A DNA stretch of 64,000 nt from an uncultured Clostridia bacterium (GCA_934129895.1 CAKOWY010000007.1:1-64000), one strand, 5' to 3'; shown: positions 8,443 to 17,897, counted from the first letter of the stretch. Translations and numbers: made by a program. Notes: generated by a model from the sequence alone, not told the origin.

Positions 8443-8955
8443 TTATATTAATATAATTACAAATATTAACCCTGCAATTACTCCTAATGTCTTATATATT
8501 TTTTGATTTTTTTGTCTATCAATTTCTGCTTTTTCTATTTGCATATTTAAAAAATTTTCTGTTAAATTTATATTACTTATTTGATTTTCTACATCTGTTT
8601 GTCCCAATGTTTTTCCTAGATCTTTTAATATGTCTTTATCTTCTTGCTTTAAACTTATATCTGCTTCTTGTATTGAATCTTTCCAGGCATCTTTTACGTC
8701 TTCAAACATCATTTTATTTACCATATCATCAAACATTTCTTCTATTTTGTTTGAACTATTTCGTGATATCTGTTTAAAAATTTCTCCCAATGGTTCATAA
8801 GTGAATTTTATCTTTCCTTTTAATATATTTAAAATATTTTTAAATTGTTTTAATTCTTTAACACGATTTTCATACATTTTTGAAATGGATATTCCTATTG
8901 ATGATGACATGATAAATATCAAAATTAATAAAATTCCTTTTACAAAGTAATACAT
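8443..8955 (-). CDS. spoIIIAB: Stage III sporulation protein AB
   Basis: This 170-residue protein has an N-terminal hydrophobic helix (residues 5-22), a long helical cytoplasmic part with ENRVKELKQFKNILNILKG and DKDILKDLGKTLGQTDVENQ, and a C-terminal hydrophobic helix (TLGVIAGLIFVIILI). The bitopic layout and the GKTLGQTD segment are typical of SpoIIIAB, which resembles type II secretion/type IV pilus GspF-like scaffold proteins. It overlaps the 3' end of spoIIIAA by 16 bases, so the two are probably translationally coupled. Confidence 0.9.
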   Translation of the reverse strand: MYYFVKGILLILIFIMSSSIGISISKMYENRVKELKQFKNILNILKGKIKFTYEPLGEIFKQISRNSSNKIEEMFDDMVNKMMFEDVKDAWKDSIQEADISLKQEDKDILKDLGKTLGQTDVENQISNINLTENFLNMQIEKAEIDRQKNQKIYKTLGVIAGLIFVIILI

Positions 8956-9833
8956 CTATATTCTCCTTTCTTTGCAACATTTAATATTACAATTTTCTCT
9001 ATAATCTCATTTTCAATCAATTGTGATATTTTTTTATTCTTGTGTATTTCTTCTAAACTTTTTCCATGTGCTGTAAATATTCCTTTAACTCCTGAACAAA
9101 TTGCATAATTTATTGCCTCTATGTCTTCTTTACTACCTATTTCATCAGATGCAATTACATTAGGTGCCATTGAACGAATTAATATTTTCATTGCATCTGC
9201 TTTGGGCATATTATCTATTACATCTGTTCTAATTCCTATATCATTCTGTGGTATTCCTTTATACATTGCTGCAATTTCTCCTCTTTCATCTGCTACTCCA
9301 ACTGTTTGTCCTTCAAATCCATAAAATCCATTACTTATATTCCTTATAATATCTCTAAGTAAAGTTGTTTTTCCTGCCCCTGGAGGTGAAATTATTAATG
9401 TATTATATATAGTATTATTTTCAAAATTTATTATATCTGCAACAATTTGATTACTACATCCTATTTTTTGTCTTGAAATTCTAAAGTTTAAACTTGATAT
9501 ATAATTTATATTTATAACTTGTCCATTTTCAATCACTCCGCTTCCAACTATTCCAACTCTATTTCCACCTTTTATTGTTATATATCCTTCACAAATTTGT
9601 CTTTTATAAGAATATATTGAATTTTCACAGATTTTATCAAATGCTTGTAAGACTTCATTTTGACTTACTATGTAATTGTAAACTTTTACTTCACTTCCAC
9701 ATTTTAAAATTAAGGGTTTATTACTTCTTAATCTAATTTCTTCTATTTTTTCTTCATCATTTTTTATATTTGTCATAATCTCTTTTCTTATGCTAAAAGG
9801 CAAATATTCTAATGTTGTCTGCAATCCATTCAT
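8940..9833 (-). CDS. spoIIIAA: Stage III sporulation protein AA, secretion-type ATPase
   Basis: SpoIIIAA is the mother-cell ATPase of the channel, related to type II/IV secretion and pilus ATPases. Starting at the ATG at 9833 it has 297 residues. Walker A is SPPGAGKTTLLRDI (near residue 143), with downstream VGVADERGEIAA and the conserved VIASDEIGSKEDIEAINYA containing the Walker B acidic residues. A longer frame using an alternative start at 9869 is open, but that codon lies inside the yebC terminator hairpin. The ATG at 9833 has an AAAGGAGGAG site, so I chose it. It is the first gene of the operon. I could not identify a convincing sigma-E promoter in the short gap. Confidence 0.94.
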   Translation of the reverse strand: MNGLQTTLEYLPFSIRKEIMTNIKNDEEKIEEIRLRSNKPLILKCGSEVKVYNYIVSQNEVLQAFDKICENSIYSYKRQICEGYITIKGGNRVGIVGSGVIENGQVININYISSLNFRISRQKIGCSNQIVADIINFENNTIYNTLIISPPGAGKTTLLRDIIRNISNGFYGFEGQTVGVADERGEIAAMYKGIPQNDIGIRTDVIDNMPKADAMKILIRSMAPNVIASDEIGSKEDIEAINYAICSGVKGIFTAHGKSLEEIHKNKKISQLIENEIIEKIVILNVAKKGEYRCITL

Positions 9834-9855
9834 CTTTCTCCTCCTTTTTTTCCAA

Positions 9856-9890
9856 TATAAAAAGAGCATATATTATATATATATGCTCTT
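9856..9890 (-). terminator. Terminator of yebC, upstream of the spoIIIA operon
   Basis: A perfect 12-bp stem (9879-9890 with 9862-9873) with a 5-base loop is followed on the minus strand by TTTTATAT. It insulates the spoIIIA operon from yebC. Confidence 0.85.
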
Positions 9891-9924
9891 TTGCTCTATT
9901 TTAGAACTATTTTTTATTTATTTT

Positions 9925-10650
9925 TTACATATCCCAGTTATGGTATACATCCATTACATCATCTAATTCTTCTAGTCTTTCTATTAATCTTTCCATTTTT
10001 TCAGCTCCATCGTCATCTAATGCTACTGTTGTTGTTGGAACCATTTGAACATCTGCTTCTAAGAATGTTAATCCTGCTTGTTCAAGTTTTTCTCTTACTT
10101 CTGAGAAATTTGATGGGTCTGTAGTAATTTCATATACTTCATCAGATGATGTAAAATCTTCTGCTCCAGCATCTAATGCTAACATCATTAATTCTTCTTC
10201 ATCCATATCTGTTGATTCTTTTTCAATTACTATTACACCTTTTTTGTTGAACATATATGATACACATCCTGATGTTCCTAAGTTTCCACCAGCTTTATCA
10301 AATACATGTCTTACGTCTGATGCTGTTCTATTTCTATTATCTGTATTTGCATTTACTATTACTGCAACTCCAGATGGTCCATATCCTTCATAAGTTATTT
10401 CTTCATATACAGCTGTGCTTCCTTCTCCTGATGCTTTTTTGATTGCATTGTTTATTGTATCATTTGGCATATTTGCAGCTTTACATTTTGCTATAACATC
10501 TTTTAATTTTGAGTTTCCAGCTGGATCTGGTCCACCTGCTTTTACTGCTATCAATAATTCTCTTCCTAATTTTGTAAATACTTTTCCTCTTGCTGCATCT
10601 GCTTTTCCTTTTTTAGCTTGTATGTTATGCCATTTACTGTGTCCTGACAT
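9925..10650 (-). CDS. yebC: YebC/TACO1-family protein
   Basis: This 241-residue protein begins MSGHSKWHNIQAKKGK and carries the family segments NMPNDTINNAIKKASGEG and YEGYGPSGVAVIV with the usual full length. The family was long annotated as a DNA-binding transcriptional regulator. The mitochondrial homologue TACO1 and more recent bacterial work point to a role at the ribosome during difficult proline-rich translation. The start has an AAGGAGG site. It is flanked by a clear terminator and a long upstream gap, so it is probably monocistronic. Confidence 0.96.
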   Translation of the reverse strand: MSGHSKWHNIQAKKGKADAARGKVFTKLGRELLIAVKAGGPDPAGNSKLKDVIAKCKAANMPNDTINNAIKKASGEGSTAVYEEITYEGYGPSGVAVIVNANTDNRNRTASDVRHVFDKAGGNLGTSGCVSYMFNKKGVIVIEKESTDMDEEELMMLALDAGAEDFTSSDEVYEITTDPSNFSEVREKLEQAGLTFLEADVQMVPTTTVALDDDGAEKMERLIERLEELDDVMDVYHNWDM

Positions 10651-10818
10651 CTTTTTTTCCTCCTTTTTATTTTTTCTTTATTTTAAGGCTTTTAACCTTT
10701 ATTTACATTTTTTCACTTAATTGAAACTTTGCTGTTTTACACATTATTTTATGTCAAAAAAGTTACTTTTTAAGTATATCACACAATTTTAATTTTGGGT
10801 AGTCTTTTTGAAAAAATT

Positions 10819-10855
10819 ATCAAAAAAGTACTCATATCAACATTATTAGCACTTT
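10819..10855 (-). terminator. Probable terminator of the tcdA-2H phosphoesterase unit
   Basis: An 8-bp stem on the minus strand (10848-10855 with 10825-10832, one G-U pair) and a 15-base loop are followed by TTTTTTG. It sits just downstream of the 2H phosphoesterase stop. The remaining sequence up to the yebC start holds no further gene that I can see. Confidence 0.65.
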
Positions 10856-10882
10856 TTTATTTGATGTTTTAAATTTACCTTA

Positions 10883-11401
10883 TCAATGCAACTCTATTTC
10901 AAATTCAATAATAGATTCTTCATCTTCTCCTATTCGCTCTACTACAATCTTGTCTATAACTGTTTCAAATTCTTCCTCTGTTTCCACTTTTTCATCAGTA
11001 CTATTAACACATCCAAGAGTTATATGTGGATCATAATTGTAATTTTTTATATTTATATCATTCAAAATATTATCATATATTTGGGTATGAATTTCTTCTA
11101 TTCTTTCTTTTCCTTCTATTATGTTAAGAAATATATAATACTGATTAATTTCATTCTCTCGTTTAAAAGTAATACCTTTACACTTAATTTTAAATTTTTC
11201 AATATTCTCTGTAATTTTTTCTAACTGATATTTTAACTGTTCATTCGAAATATCTTTATCAAAAGGAAAAGCTAAAGTAATATGAGGCATTATTTTATCA
11301 AACAATTCATCATACTTTTTTCTTATTTTCTGAATGTTATTAATATTTTTAAATTTGGGAAATATTAGTATATCTCTTTTTCCTTTATTTATATAATTCA
11401 T
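10883..11401 (-). CDS. 2H phosphoesterase family protein (2'-5' RNA ligase/LigT-like)
   Basis: The 172-residue protein has two HxT motifs typical of the 2H superfamily: MPHITLAFPF (near residue 39) and DPHITLGCVN (near residue 126). Members hydrolyse or ligate 2'-5' RNA bonds or cyclic phosphodiesters; the substrate here is unknown. Its ATG overlaps the TAA of tcdA, so it is translationally coupled to the tRNA-modification gene. The coupling with TcdA suggests, but does not prove, a tRNA or RNA substrate. The rest of the protein is Lys/Glu rich with no membrane segment. Confidence 0.85.
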   Translation of the reverse strand: MNYINKGKRDILIFPKFKNINNIQKIRKKYDELFDKIMPHITLAFPFDKDISNEQLKYQLEKITENIEKFKIKCKGITFKRENEINQYYIFLNIIEGKERIEEIHTQIYDNILNDINIKNYNYDPHITLGCVNSTDEKVETEEEFETVIDKIVVERIGEDEESIIEFEIELH

Positions 11402-12165
11402 TAAACAGTCTCCTTATTTAGTATATCTTTTATAACCTCTCCTGCAATAATTAGTCCTGCAACTGAAGGTACAAATGATATACTTCCTGGTACTTGATTT
11501 CTAACTGTACATTTTCTTTTTGTTCCTGGAGGACATATACAATTATTTTTGCAACTACATTCTGCTGTATCATCTAATTTTATTGGTTCTTCTTTTGAAT
11601 ATACTACCTTTAATTTTTTTATTTCTCTTTTCTTTAATTCTTTTCTCATTACTTTTGCTAATGGGCATACACTAGTTTTATAAATATCTGTTACTTCAAA
11701 TTTAGTTGGATCAAGTTTATTTCCTGTTCCCATACTTGATATAATAGGAATATTCAATTTATTAGCTCTTACAATTAATTCTATTTTTGCTGTTACAGTA
11801 TCTACTGCATCTACTATATAATCTATAGAACTATCAAATATTGTATTGTCCGTACTAGGCATAAAAAATTCTTGATGTATTTCAACATTGGCATTAGGAT
11901 TAATTTCCAATATTCTTTCTTTAGCTACTTCAACTTTTTGCTTTCCTACCGTTTTTCTTGTAGCAATAATTTGTCTATTTAAATTTGTTAAACAAACTTT
12001 ATCATCATCTACTAAAACAAAATTCTCCACTCCTGCTCTAACTAAACCTTCTACTACAAAAGATCCTACTCCACCTATTCCAAATACTGCTACTTTTGCT
12101 TTATGTAATTTTTCTACTCCTTCTTTTCCTATTAATAATTCTGTTCTTGAAAATTGATTTAACAT
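11401..12165 (-). CDS. tcdA: tRNA threonylcarbamoyladenosine dehydratase
   Basis: TcdA (formerly YgdL/CsdL) is an E1-like ATP-dependent enzyme that cyclises t6A at position 37 of ANN-decoding tRNAs to the hydantoin form. The 254-residue protein has the ThiF/MoeB Rossmann start VAVFGIGGVGSFVVEGLVRAG, then LVDDDKVCLTNLNRQI and, later, DAVDTVTAKIELI. A C-terminal run of cysteines (AECSCKNNCICPPG, RKC) is compatible with metal binding. GSISFVPSVAGLIIAGEVIKD is the usual C-terminal helix. It is followed directly by the 2H phosphoesterase gene. The ribosome binding site is AGGCGGAA. Confidence 0.93.
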   Translation of the reverse strand: MLNQFSRTELLIGKEGVEKLHKAKVAVFGIGGVGSFVVEGLVRAGVENFVLVDDDKVCLTNLNRQIIATRKTVGKQKVEVAKERILEINPNANVEIHQEFFMPSTDNTIFDSSIDYIVDAVDTVTAKIELIVRANKLNIPIISSMGTGNKLDPTKFEVTDIYKTSVCPLAKVMRKELKKREIKKLKVVYSKEEPIKLDDTAECSCKNNCICPPGTKRKCTVRNQVPGSISFVPSVAGLIIAGEVIKDILNKETV

Positions 12166-12248
12166 ATATTTCCGCCTATCTTTCTTATTAAAATTATTTT
12201 AAAATTATATACCCCTAAAGGGTATATTGTCAATATAGAATTTTAATA

Positions 12249-12428
12249 TTATTCATTTTCCTTTTCTGTTATCTTTATAGTTTCTTGTATTTTATCGTCA
12301 AATCCTGTTAATGCAGCAAATGGCGCAAATTGAGCAGCACGTGATTCCATACTCATCCTAATTCTTTTTTTTGAGGTATAATGAGGCAAATTTATTATAT
12401 CTGCATATTTTTTTATGTTCTCATTCAT
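12249..12428 (-). CDS. Small conserved partner of the Y-family polymerase (YolD-like context)
   Basis: A 59-codon gene starts at an ATG (12428-12426) preceded by AATAGGAGGA, 11 bases after the polymerase gene. The core ESRAAQFAPFAALTGFDDKI is a recurring motif that I associate with short proteins encoded next to UmuC-like polymerases in Firmicutes, in the place of YolD in Bacillus. Function is unknown; co-expression with the polymerase from the SOS-type promoter is the inference. It has no membrane segment and is basic at the N-terminus. Confidence 0.8.
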   Translation of the reverse strand: MNENIKKYADIINLPHYTSKKRIRMSMESRAAQFAPFAALTGFDDKIQETIKITEKENE

Positions 12429-12439
12429 TTTTATTCCTC

Positions 12440-13945
12440 CTATTCTTTATGACCACCTATTTGTTCATTTCTTTCTATCGTTGTTCCACCTTCTTCAAAA
12501 TTAATGCCTTTCAATATTGCATTTTTTCCATATTTTCTTTTTATATCAATTACAGCATGTTGTAGATTTCTTTCTTTTTGTTCTTTTAGCTTTTCTTCAT
12601 CTTTTTCTTTATCAATTTTTGCATAATCTGTAAAAAAATCTAATTGTTCATACTTCTTTTCACTATCTTTTATTTGTGAACTATTTATAACATGATTTGC
12701 CACTATATTTATTCTTCTTATTAACAATTTTGGATTTATTATTTGATCATATAATTTAACAGCCGCTTCCATAATTATTTTAGTTGATGAAGTGTATTTT
12801 TCTAAATTTATAGTTCCATGTGCATGTTTGGGTATATTTCTTCCATATCTATCAATTGTTACTTCACCACAATATTCTTTATTTATTAATGGATTTGTTA
12901 AATTTTCGACATCATATCCTATTGTTAAAATAATTTGATTTGTTACTAAATCTTTACTTACCATATCCAATACTAATGTATCTGCCATTTCTTTTACTAT
13001 TAGTCTGGCTTTTTCTGAATCATAAGGGCAATGCAATACTTGCCCTGAATTAATACTATTATTATCTGGCACATATTTTTTTATTTGTTCCATTGTAACT
13101 GGTTCGAAGCCCCATGCGTGGTCTATTAATAATTCAGCATTTATTCCAAATAATTTATACAATAAGTCTTCATTTTCTATAGAACATCTTGCTATATCTC
13201 CCATTGTAAAAATATTGTTTTTCTCTAATTTTTTACTATATCCTTTTCCAATTCTCCAAAAATCTGTAAGTGGTCTATGTCCCCACAATAACTTCCTATA
13301 TGTCATTTCATCCAAACCAGCAATTCTTACTCCATTCTCATTTGGTTTTATATGTTTAGCAACAATATCCATTGCTATTTTAGCTAAATACATATTTGTT
13401 CCAATACCAGCAGTTGCAGTTATCCCTGTTTGATAATACACATCATGAATCATTTTTGTGGCAAGTTCTTTAGCTGTCATTTTATATGTCTTTAAATATT
13501 TTGTTACATCACAAAATACTTCATCTATAGAATATGGATATATATCTTCAGGTGATATATATTTAAGATATATCTTATATATCTGGGTAGAATACTTCAT
13601 ATAATAAGCCATTCTTGGTGGAGCTATTATATAATTTAATTTCAATCTTGGATTATTTTTTAGTTCTATTTCATTAACTGATTCACCATCAAATTCATGA
13701 TTACAAATTCTCTTTTTTCTATTATAATTAATTTCATTTACTCTTTGAACTACTTCAAATAATCTTACTCTTCCTGGAATTCCATATTTTTTTAATGCTG
13801 GACTTACAGCCAAACAAATTGTTTTCTCTGTACGACTTTTATCTGCAACTACTAAATTGGTTACTAATGGATCTAAATTTCTTTCTCGACATTCGACTGA
13901 TGCATAAAAACTTTTTAGATCTATACATAAATAAATCCTTTCCAT
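12440..13945 (-). CDS. Y-family translesion DNA polymerase (UmuC/YqjW-type)
   Basis: A 501-residue error-prone polymerase that copies past DNA lesions. The N-terminus RIYLCIDLKSFYASVECRE holds the first catalytic Asp, and YSIDEVFCDVTKYL (near residue 140) the catalytic SIDE-type Asp/Glu pair. The palm, finger and thumb regions continue (ATAGIGTNMYLAKIAMDI, then DFWRIGKGYSKKLEKNNI as helix-hairpin-helix). Length and the KSFYASVE form fit the longer UmuC/UvrX branch rather than DinB. The ribosome binding site is AAGGAG. It is transcribed from a promoter whose -35 box overlaps a LexA-like palindrome (13977-14014), and is followed by the small YolD-like partner. Confidence 0.93.
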   Translation of the reverse strand: MERIYLCIDLKSFYASVECRERNLDPLVTNLVVADKSRTEKTICLAVSPALKKYGIPGRVRLFEVVQRVNEINYNRKKRICNHEFDGESVNEIELKNNPRLKLNYIIAPPRMAYYMKYSTQIYKIYLKYISPEDIYPYSIDEVFCDVTKYLKTYKMTAKELATKMIHDVYYQTGITATAGIGTNMYLAKIAMDIVAKHIKPNENGVRIAGLDEMTYRKLLWGHRPLTDFWRIGKGYSKKLEKNNIFTMGDIARCSIENEDLLYKLFGINAELLIDHAWGFEPVTMEQIKKYVPDNNSINSGQVLHCPYDSEKARLIVKEMADTLVLDMVSKDLVTNQIILTIGYDVENLTNPLINKEYCGEVTIDRYGRNIPKHAHGTINLEKYTSSTKIIMEAAVKLYDQIINPKLLIRRINIVANHVINSSQIKDSEKKYEQLDFFTDYAKIDKEKDEEKLKEQKERNLQHAVIDIKRKYGKNAILKGINFEEGGTTIERNEQIGGHKE

Positions 13946-13976
13946 TGAACTTTCTCCTTAATGTAGATTTATTTAT

Positions 13977-14014
13977 ATTATATCATCTGCTTATTGTTTT
14001 GTAAACAGCTGTTT
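13977..14014 (-). promoter_or_regulatory. Promoter with LexA-like operator (SOS box) for the polymerase operon
   Basis: On the minus strand TTTACA (14005-14000), a 17-base spacer and TATAAT (13982-13977) form a good sigma-A promoter. The -35 box overlaps the perfect 12-bp palindrome AAACAGCTGTTT (14003-14014), which fits the AAC-N4-GTT core of Gram-positive LexA boxes. Binding of LexA there would block RNA polymerase. SOS control is inferred from the site and from the gene type. Confidence 0.75.
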
Positions 14015-14019
14015 GCTAT

Positions 14020-16689
14020 TTAATTATCTAAAATTACTTTACTTCCATCTGTTGATTTTGTAACAATAATTTTTTTATCAATCCTATCTTTCAATTCTGT
14101 AACATGACTAATTATTCCAATCAACTTATGATTATCTGTTAACTGATTTAATGTATTTATTGCCTGTTCTCTTGACTCTGTATCTAATGATCCAAAACCT
14201 TCATCTATAAACATTGTATCAACAACAATTCCACCAGAATAACTTTGTATAACATCTGTTAAACCAAGTGCAAGTGATAATGCTGCCTTAAATGCCTCTC
14301 CACCTGATAAAGATTTTACATCTCTTCTTTTTCCATTATAATTATCTATTACTTCAAGTTCAAGTCCTATTTTGTCAGATACTCTTTCAGAACTTTCTTT
14401 TCTTACTAATAAAAATCTATTATCTGTCATTTTTAATAATCTTTTATTTGCTTCAATAATTACCATATCAAAATATGATGCTTGTACAAATTGCTCAAAT
14501 TCAATTCTTCTTTTTCCATAAACTGTTCCATTTGCTATTTTAGATAAATCTTCTACCATTGTAAATTCTTTAATTTTGGAACTTAATTTTTTTGAATTTA
14601 TTTGTAAATCTGCTAAGATTCTATTATTATTTTCAAATATTCTGTGATATTCCATTTGTTGTTTTCTCATATCTTCAAGTTCTTGTTTTTTATTATTAAA
14701 TTCTTGAATTTTTGCTGTTAAGTCTACTTTTTCAAAACCTTTAATTTCTTTTTGGATTTCTTCTAATTTAGTTGCATTTATAGTTAAATCTGTTTTATAT
14801 TTTTCTATCTCTTTACTAAATGCTTCTATTTGCGAATTGTTTAATACTGATTTTTTATATTGTTCTTCATTTTCAAAGCCAAGCTCTTTTAATGTGTTTT
14901 GATAATCATTTTGAGCCTTTTCTTGTTTTTGTAATAATTCATCTATTTGTTTTTTATTTTCTTCTTGTTGTGTTTGAAGTTTTAAAAATTCTTCTCTTTC
15001 TTTTGAAATTTTATTTGTTATTTTTTCTTTAAATATGTCATATTCAAAACTCTCTATTACAATGTCTTTTAACATTATTTGCTTATAATTATCATTTAAT
15101 TGATTATATGCTTTCTCTAATTCTTCTGATATTTCTGCATATTTTTTATTATATAATTCTACATTTGGTTCTTCTCCAAATTCTTTTATTAATGTTTCTA
15201 TTTTACTATTTATTTCAGTAACTTTATTTGTAGCATCTGTAAGAGTTTTTCGACTTTTTTCTTCTTTTTTCTTCAAATTATCTAATTCTTCTTTTGTTAA
15301 TACACTTATTGATTTTATAGCAAGATTTGGATGATGTAAACTTCCACATACAGGACATGGTTCATTTTCTTTAAGTTTTTCTGCTAATATTCCTGCTTGT
15401 TCTTTGAAAAATTCTTTTTCTTTTTCAAGCACTTCTGTACTCAATTTTTCCCATTCTACTTCAAGTTTTTGTGCATTTTCACTTGCTACTCTTTTATTTT
15501 CTTGTTCTTTTATAATTACTTGTAATTTTTTTATTTTATCTTCTAATTCTGTTTTTCCATCTTTTAATTCACTATATTTTTGAAATTGAACTTTTATTAT
15601 TTCTAATAAATCTAAAATTTGTTTAAATTTTTCTTCTTTTTTATTTCCAATTTCAATCTTTTCAGAAATGTCTTGTAAAACTTTTTGCTTTTGTAAAATT
15701 TCTTTTTCTAACTCTTTTTTCTTATCTTCTTTAGGCAAGATTTTATTTATTATTTCTTGACTTTTTTGAATTAATGCTTCTTTTTGTTTTATATCTTCTT
15801 GTTTTTCTTGTAATACTTTTTGTTCATCTTGCAATTTTTGACATCTATCTATTTTATCATTTTTATCTTTTTGAGCCATTATTTCTTTTTCTATTTTTGA
15901 GTTTTCATCACTTTGTTTACTTATTTGTTCTTGATATTTTTCAAATTGTTCTGAATTTACTTTTACTTCTTGTTGCAATTTTTCTAAAATCTCTTGAATA
16001 AATAATTCATTTACATCTTTGGGCTGTACTGCTTGTGTCCCATCTTTCCAAACAATATTTGAACTATTAATTGCAAAATAATCTTTTAATTGTTCCAATT
16101 CTACTTTTGCAATTCTTGTTTTATCTGCTAATCTTTTGGCAATTTGATTATATATATCTGTATCAAATATTCTTCTAAAAATTTCTGTTCTATCTTTACT
16201 TTCTGCAAAAAGTATTTTCAAAAATTCACCTTGTGCAAGCATTGATATTTGTTTAAATTGTTTTGAATTTATTCCTAATATTTCTTCTATTTTTGTATCT
16301 ACATTTTTTGTACCTGATATAACTTTATCATCATATTCTAATGATGCATCTGCACTTGTTTTTGTTGTTCCTTCTCCTCTTTTTTTAGTCCTTTCATAAG
16401 CTGGATTTCTTCTTATTTTATATTTTTTGTTTTTATGTGTAAATTCCAATTCTACAAATGTTTCTGTATCATTATCTGCAAAATCACTTCTAACAGATGG
16501 TACTGGTCTATTTGAACCACTTACTTCTCCAAATAATGCAAAAGATATTGAATCAAATATTGTTGTTTTTCCAGCTCCTGTATCACCTGTAATTAAAAAT
16601 ATACCACTTTCTCCAAGTTTTTCAAAATCTATGTCTATACAGTTTTTATATGGACCAAATGCACTTATTTTTATTTTTAATGGTTTCAT
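14020..16689 (-). CDS. sbcC: Exonuclease subunit SbcC
   Basis: SbcC is the SMC-like ATPase partner of SbcD (bacterial Rad50), acting on DNA ends and hairpins. The 889-residue protein has Walker A ITGDTGAGKTTIFD (near residue 33) and a long coiled coil with the zinc hook PCPVCGS near residue 448. The ABC signature SLSGGEAFKAALSLALGL lies near 800 and Walker B TMFIDEGFGSLD just after. Length is somewhat below the 1000-residue Escherichia protein, as is common in Firmicutes. Its start overlaps the end of sbcD by four bases (ATGA), so the pair is translationally coupled. Confidence 0.96.
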   Translation of the reverse strand: MKPLKIKISAFGPYKNCIDIDFEKLGESGIFLITGDTGAGKTTIFDSISFALFGEVSGSNRPVPSVRSDFADNDTETFVELEFTHKNKKYKIRRNPAYERTKKRGEGTTKTSADASLEYDDKVISGTKNVDTKIEEILGINSKQFKQISMLAQGEFLKILFAESKDRTEIFRRIFDTDIYNQIAKRLADKTRIAKVELEQLKDYFAINSSNIVWKDGTQAVQPKDVNELFIQEILEKLQQEVKVNSEQFEKYQEQISKQSDENSKIEKEIMAQKDKNDKIDRCQKLQDEQKVLQEKQEDIKQKEALIQKSQEIINKILPKEDKKKELEKEILQKQKVLQDISEKIEIGNKKEEKFKQILDLLEIIKVQFQKYSELKDGKTELEDKIKKLQVIIKEQENKRVASENAQKLEVEWEKLSTEVLEKEKEFFKEQAGILAEKLKENEPCPVCGSLHHPNLAIKSISVLTKEELDNLKKKEEKSRKTLTDATNKVTEINSKIETLIKEFGEEPNVELYNKKYAEISEELEKAYNQLNDNYKQIMLKDIVIESFEYDIFKEKITNKISKEREEFLKLQTQQEENKKQIDELLQKQEKAQNDYQNTLKELGFENEEQYKKSVLNNSQIEAFSKEIEKYKTDLTINATKLEEIQKEIKGFEKVDLTAKIQEFNNKKQELEDMRKQQMEYHRIFENNNRILADLQINSKKLSSKIKEFTMVEDLSKIANGTVYGKRRIEFEQFVQASYFDMVIIEANKRLLKMTDNRFLLVRKESSERVSDKIGLELEVIDNYNGKRRDVKSLSGGEAFKAALSLALGLTDVIQSYSGGIVVDTMFIDEGFGSLDTESREQAINTLNQLTDNHKLIGIISHVTELKDRIDKKIIVTKSTDGSKVILDN

Positions 16690-17831
16690 ATATTCTCCTT
16701 TACTTCTTTAATGATTTTTTCAATATATTTTTTTTGCTCATCATTTAATTCTACATTATTTTGAAATTTATAAAATTCATTAAATAATTCTATTTCACTT
16801 TTATTTTTTACTTCTTTTAAACTTTCTTGTTGAATTTCTAATGTTGTTTTTGAATTTTGAATCTCTAATTTTAACACATTTGGATATATGCTTCTTATTA
16901 GCCCAATTGCATCATATAAAGGTTCTTCATTTGTTATAATTGCTCTAATATAATCTTCTATATTTGTTCCCTCATAATTTTCTTTTTTTAGCAATTCTTC
17001 AATTGGACCTTTAATTTCTCTCATATCTCTTAATGGTATTAATTCTTCAAGTTTTATATCAATATTTCCTTTTTCTTTAAATTCTAATATTGGCATTGTT
17101 TTTTTATGATTTACTTCTGAAAAAGAATATTTTAACATTGTTCCAGCATATCTTGCAGTATCTCTTCCAATTCTTTGTGGTCTATGTACATGACCTATTG
17201 CAACATAATCAAATTTATCATAATTTGATACATCAACATTATCTGTTCCTCCAAGCGATAACACCTCTGAATCTGTTCTCTCAACATCTTCACCTCTTGC
17301 TGTTACAAATTGATGTGTTAATATAATGTTTCTTTCATTTGTATTAATCTCTTCTTTTTCAATTATCTTATTTATCATCTCATCATATCCAAATTGTTCA
17401 TCATCAAAATATTGTTTTACTTCAACAGGTTTTACAAATGGTAACATATAAATATTTAATTTACCATACTCATCTTCTAATTCTACTTTTTTTAGTTTTC
17501 CATCATATTTACTTGAAATATATAACCCTTCTTCTTCAAATATTTTATTTCCAAAGCCTAATCTTTCTTTTGAATCATGGTTTCCTGCAATTATAAATAC
17601 TTTTCTTTTTAATTCTCTTATTAAAATATTTAAAAATTTATCTAATAAATCAACAGCTTCTGTTGGCGGAATACTTCTATCATATATATCACCTGATATT
17701 AAAATTGTTTCTATATTTTCTTCTCTTATTTTTTCTATAATTTTATTTAACATATATTCTTGATCTTCTATAAATGATTGTTCTTGCAATATTTTTCCTA
17801 AATGTAAATCTGCTAAATGTAAAATTTTCAT
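16686..17831 (-). CDS. sbcD: Exonuclease subunit SbcD
   Basis: SbcD is the Mre11-type metal-dependent nuclease of the SbcCD complex. The 381-residue protein shows the calcineurin-like phosphoesterase motifs in order: LHLADLHLGK (residues 4-13), ISGDIYDRS (near 45), IIAGNHDSKERL (near 80), ILTHQFV (near 165) and YVAIGHVHRPQ (near 200). The start follows an AGGAGG site. It is the first gene of a two-gene unit with sbcC, facing away from the plus-strand gene at 17976. Confidence 0.96.
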   Translation of the reverse strand: MKILHLADLHLGKILQEQSFIEDQEYMLNKIIEKIREENIETILISGDIYDRSIPPTEAVDLLDKFLNILIRELKRKVFIIAGNHDSKERLGFGNKIFEEEGLYISSKYDGKLKKVELEDEYGKLNIYMLPFVKPVEVKQYFDDEQFGYDEMINKIIEKEEINTNERNIILTHQFVTARGEDVERTDSEVLSLGGTDNVDVSNYDKFDYVAIGHVHRPQRIGRDTARYAGTMLKYSFSEVNHKKTMPILEFKEKGNIDIKLEELIPLRDMREIKGPIEELLKKENYEGTNIEDYIRAIITNEEPLYDAIGLIRSIYPNVLKLEIQNSKTTLEIQQESLKEVKNKSEIELFNEFYKFQNNVELNDEQKKYIEKIIKEVKENI

Positions 17832-17897
17832 AATATTTCCTCCTCTTTTTACTTTTTTGATTATATCACATTTTTAAAATTAGACAATTACTTTTTA

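Noticed and set aside
9834..9924. A possible sigma-E promoter for the spoIIIA operon
   Set aside because: The gap is mostly terminator hairpin and AT repeats; no good match to both sigma-E boxes with proper spacing was found.
10651..10818. A TTGACA box upstream of yebC as promoter
   Set aside because: No acceptable -10 hexamer lies 16-18 bases downstream, so the promoter of yebC is left unassigned.
15000..16000. Plus-strand frames over sbcC
   Set aside because: Low-complexity antisense of the coiled-coil region of SbcC.
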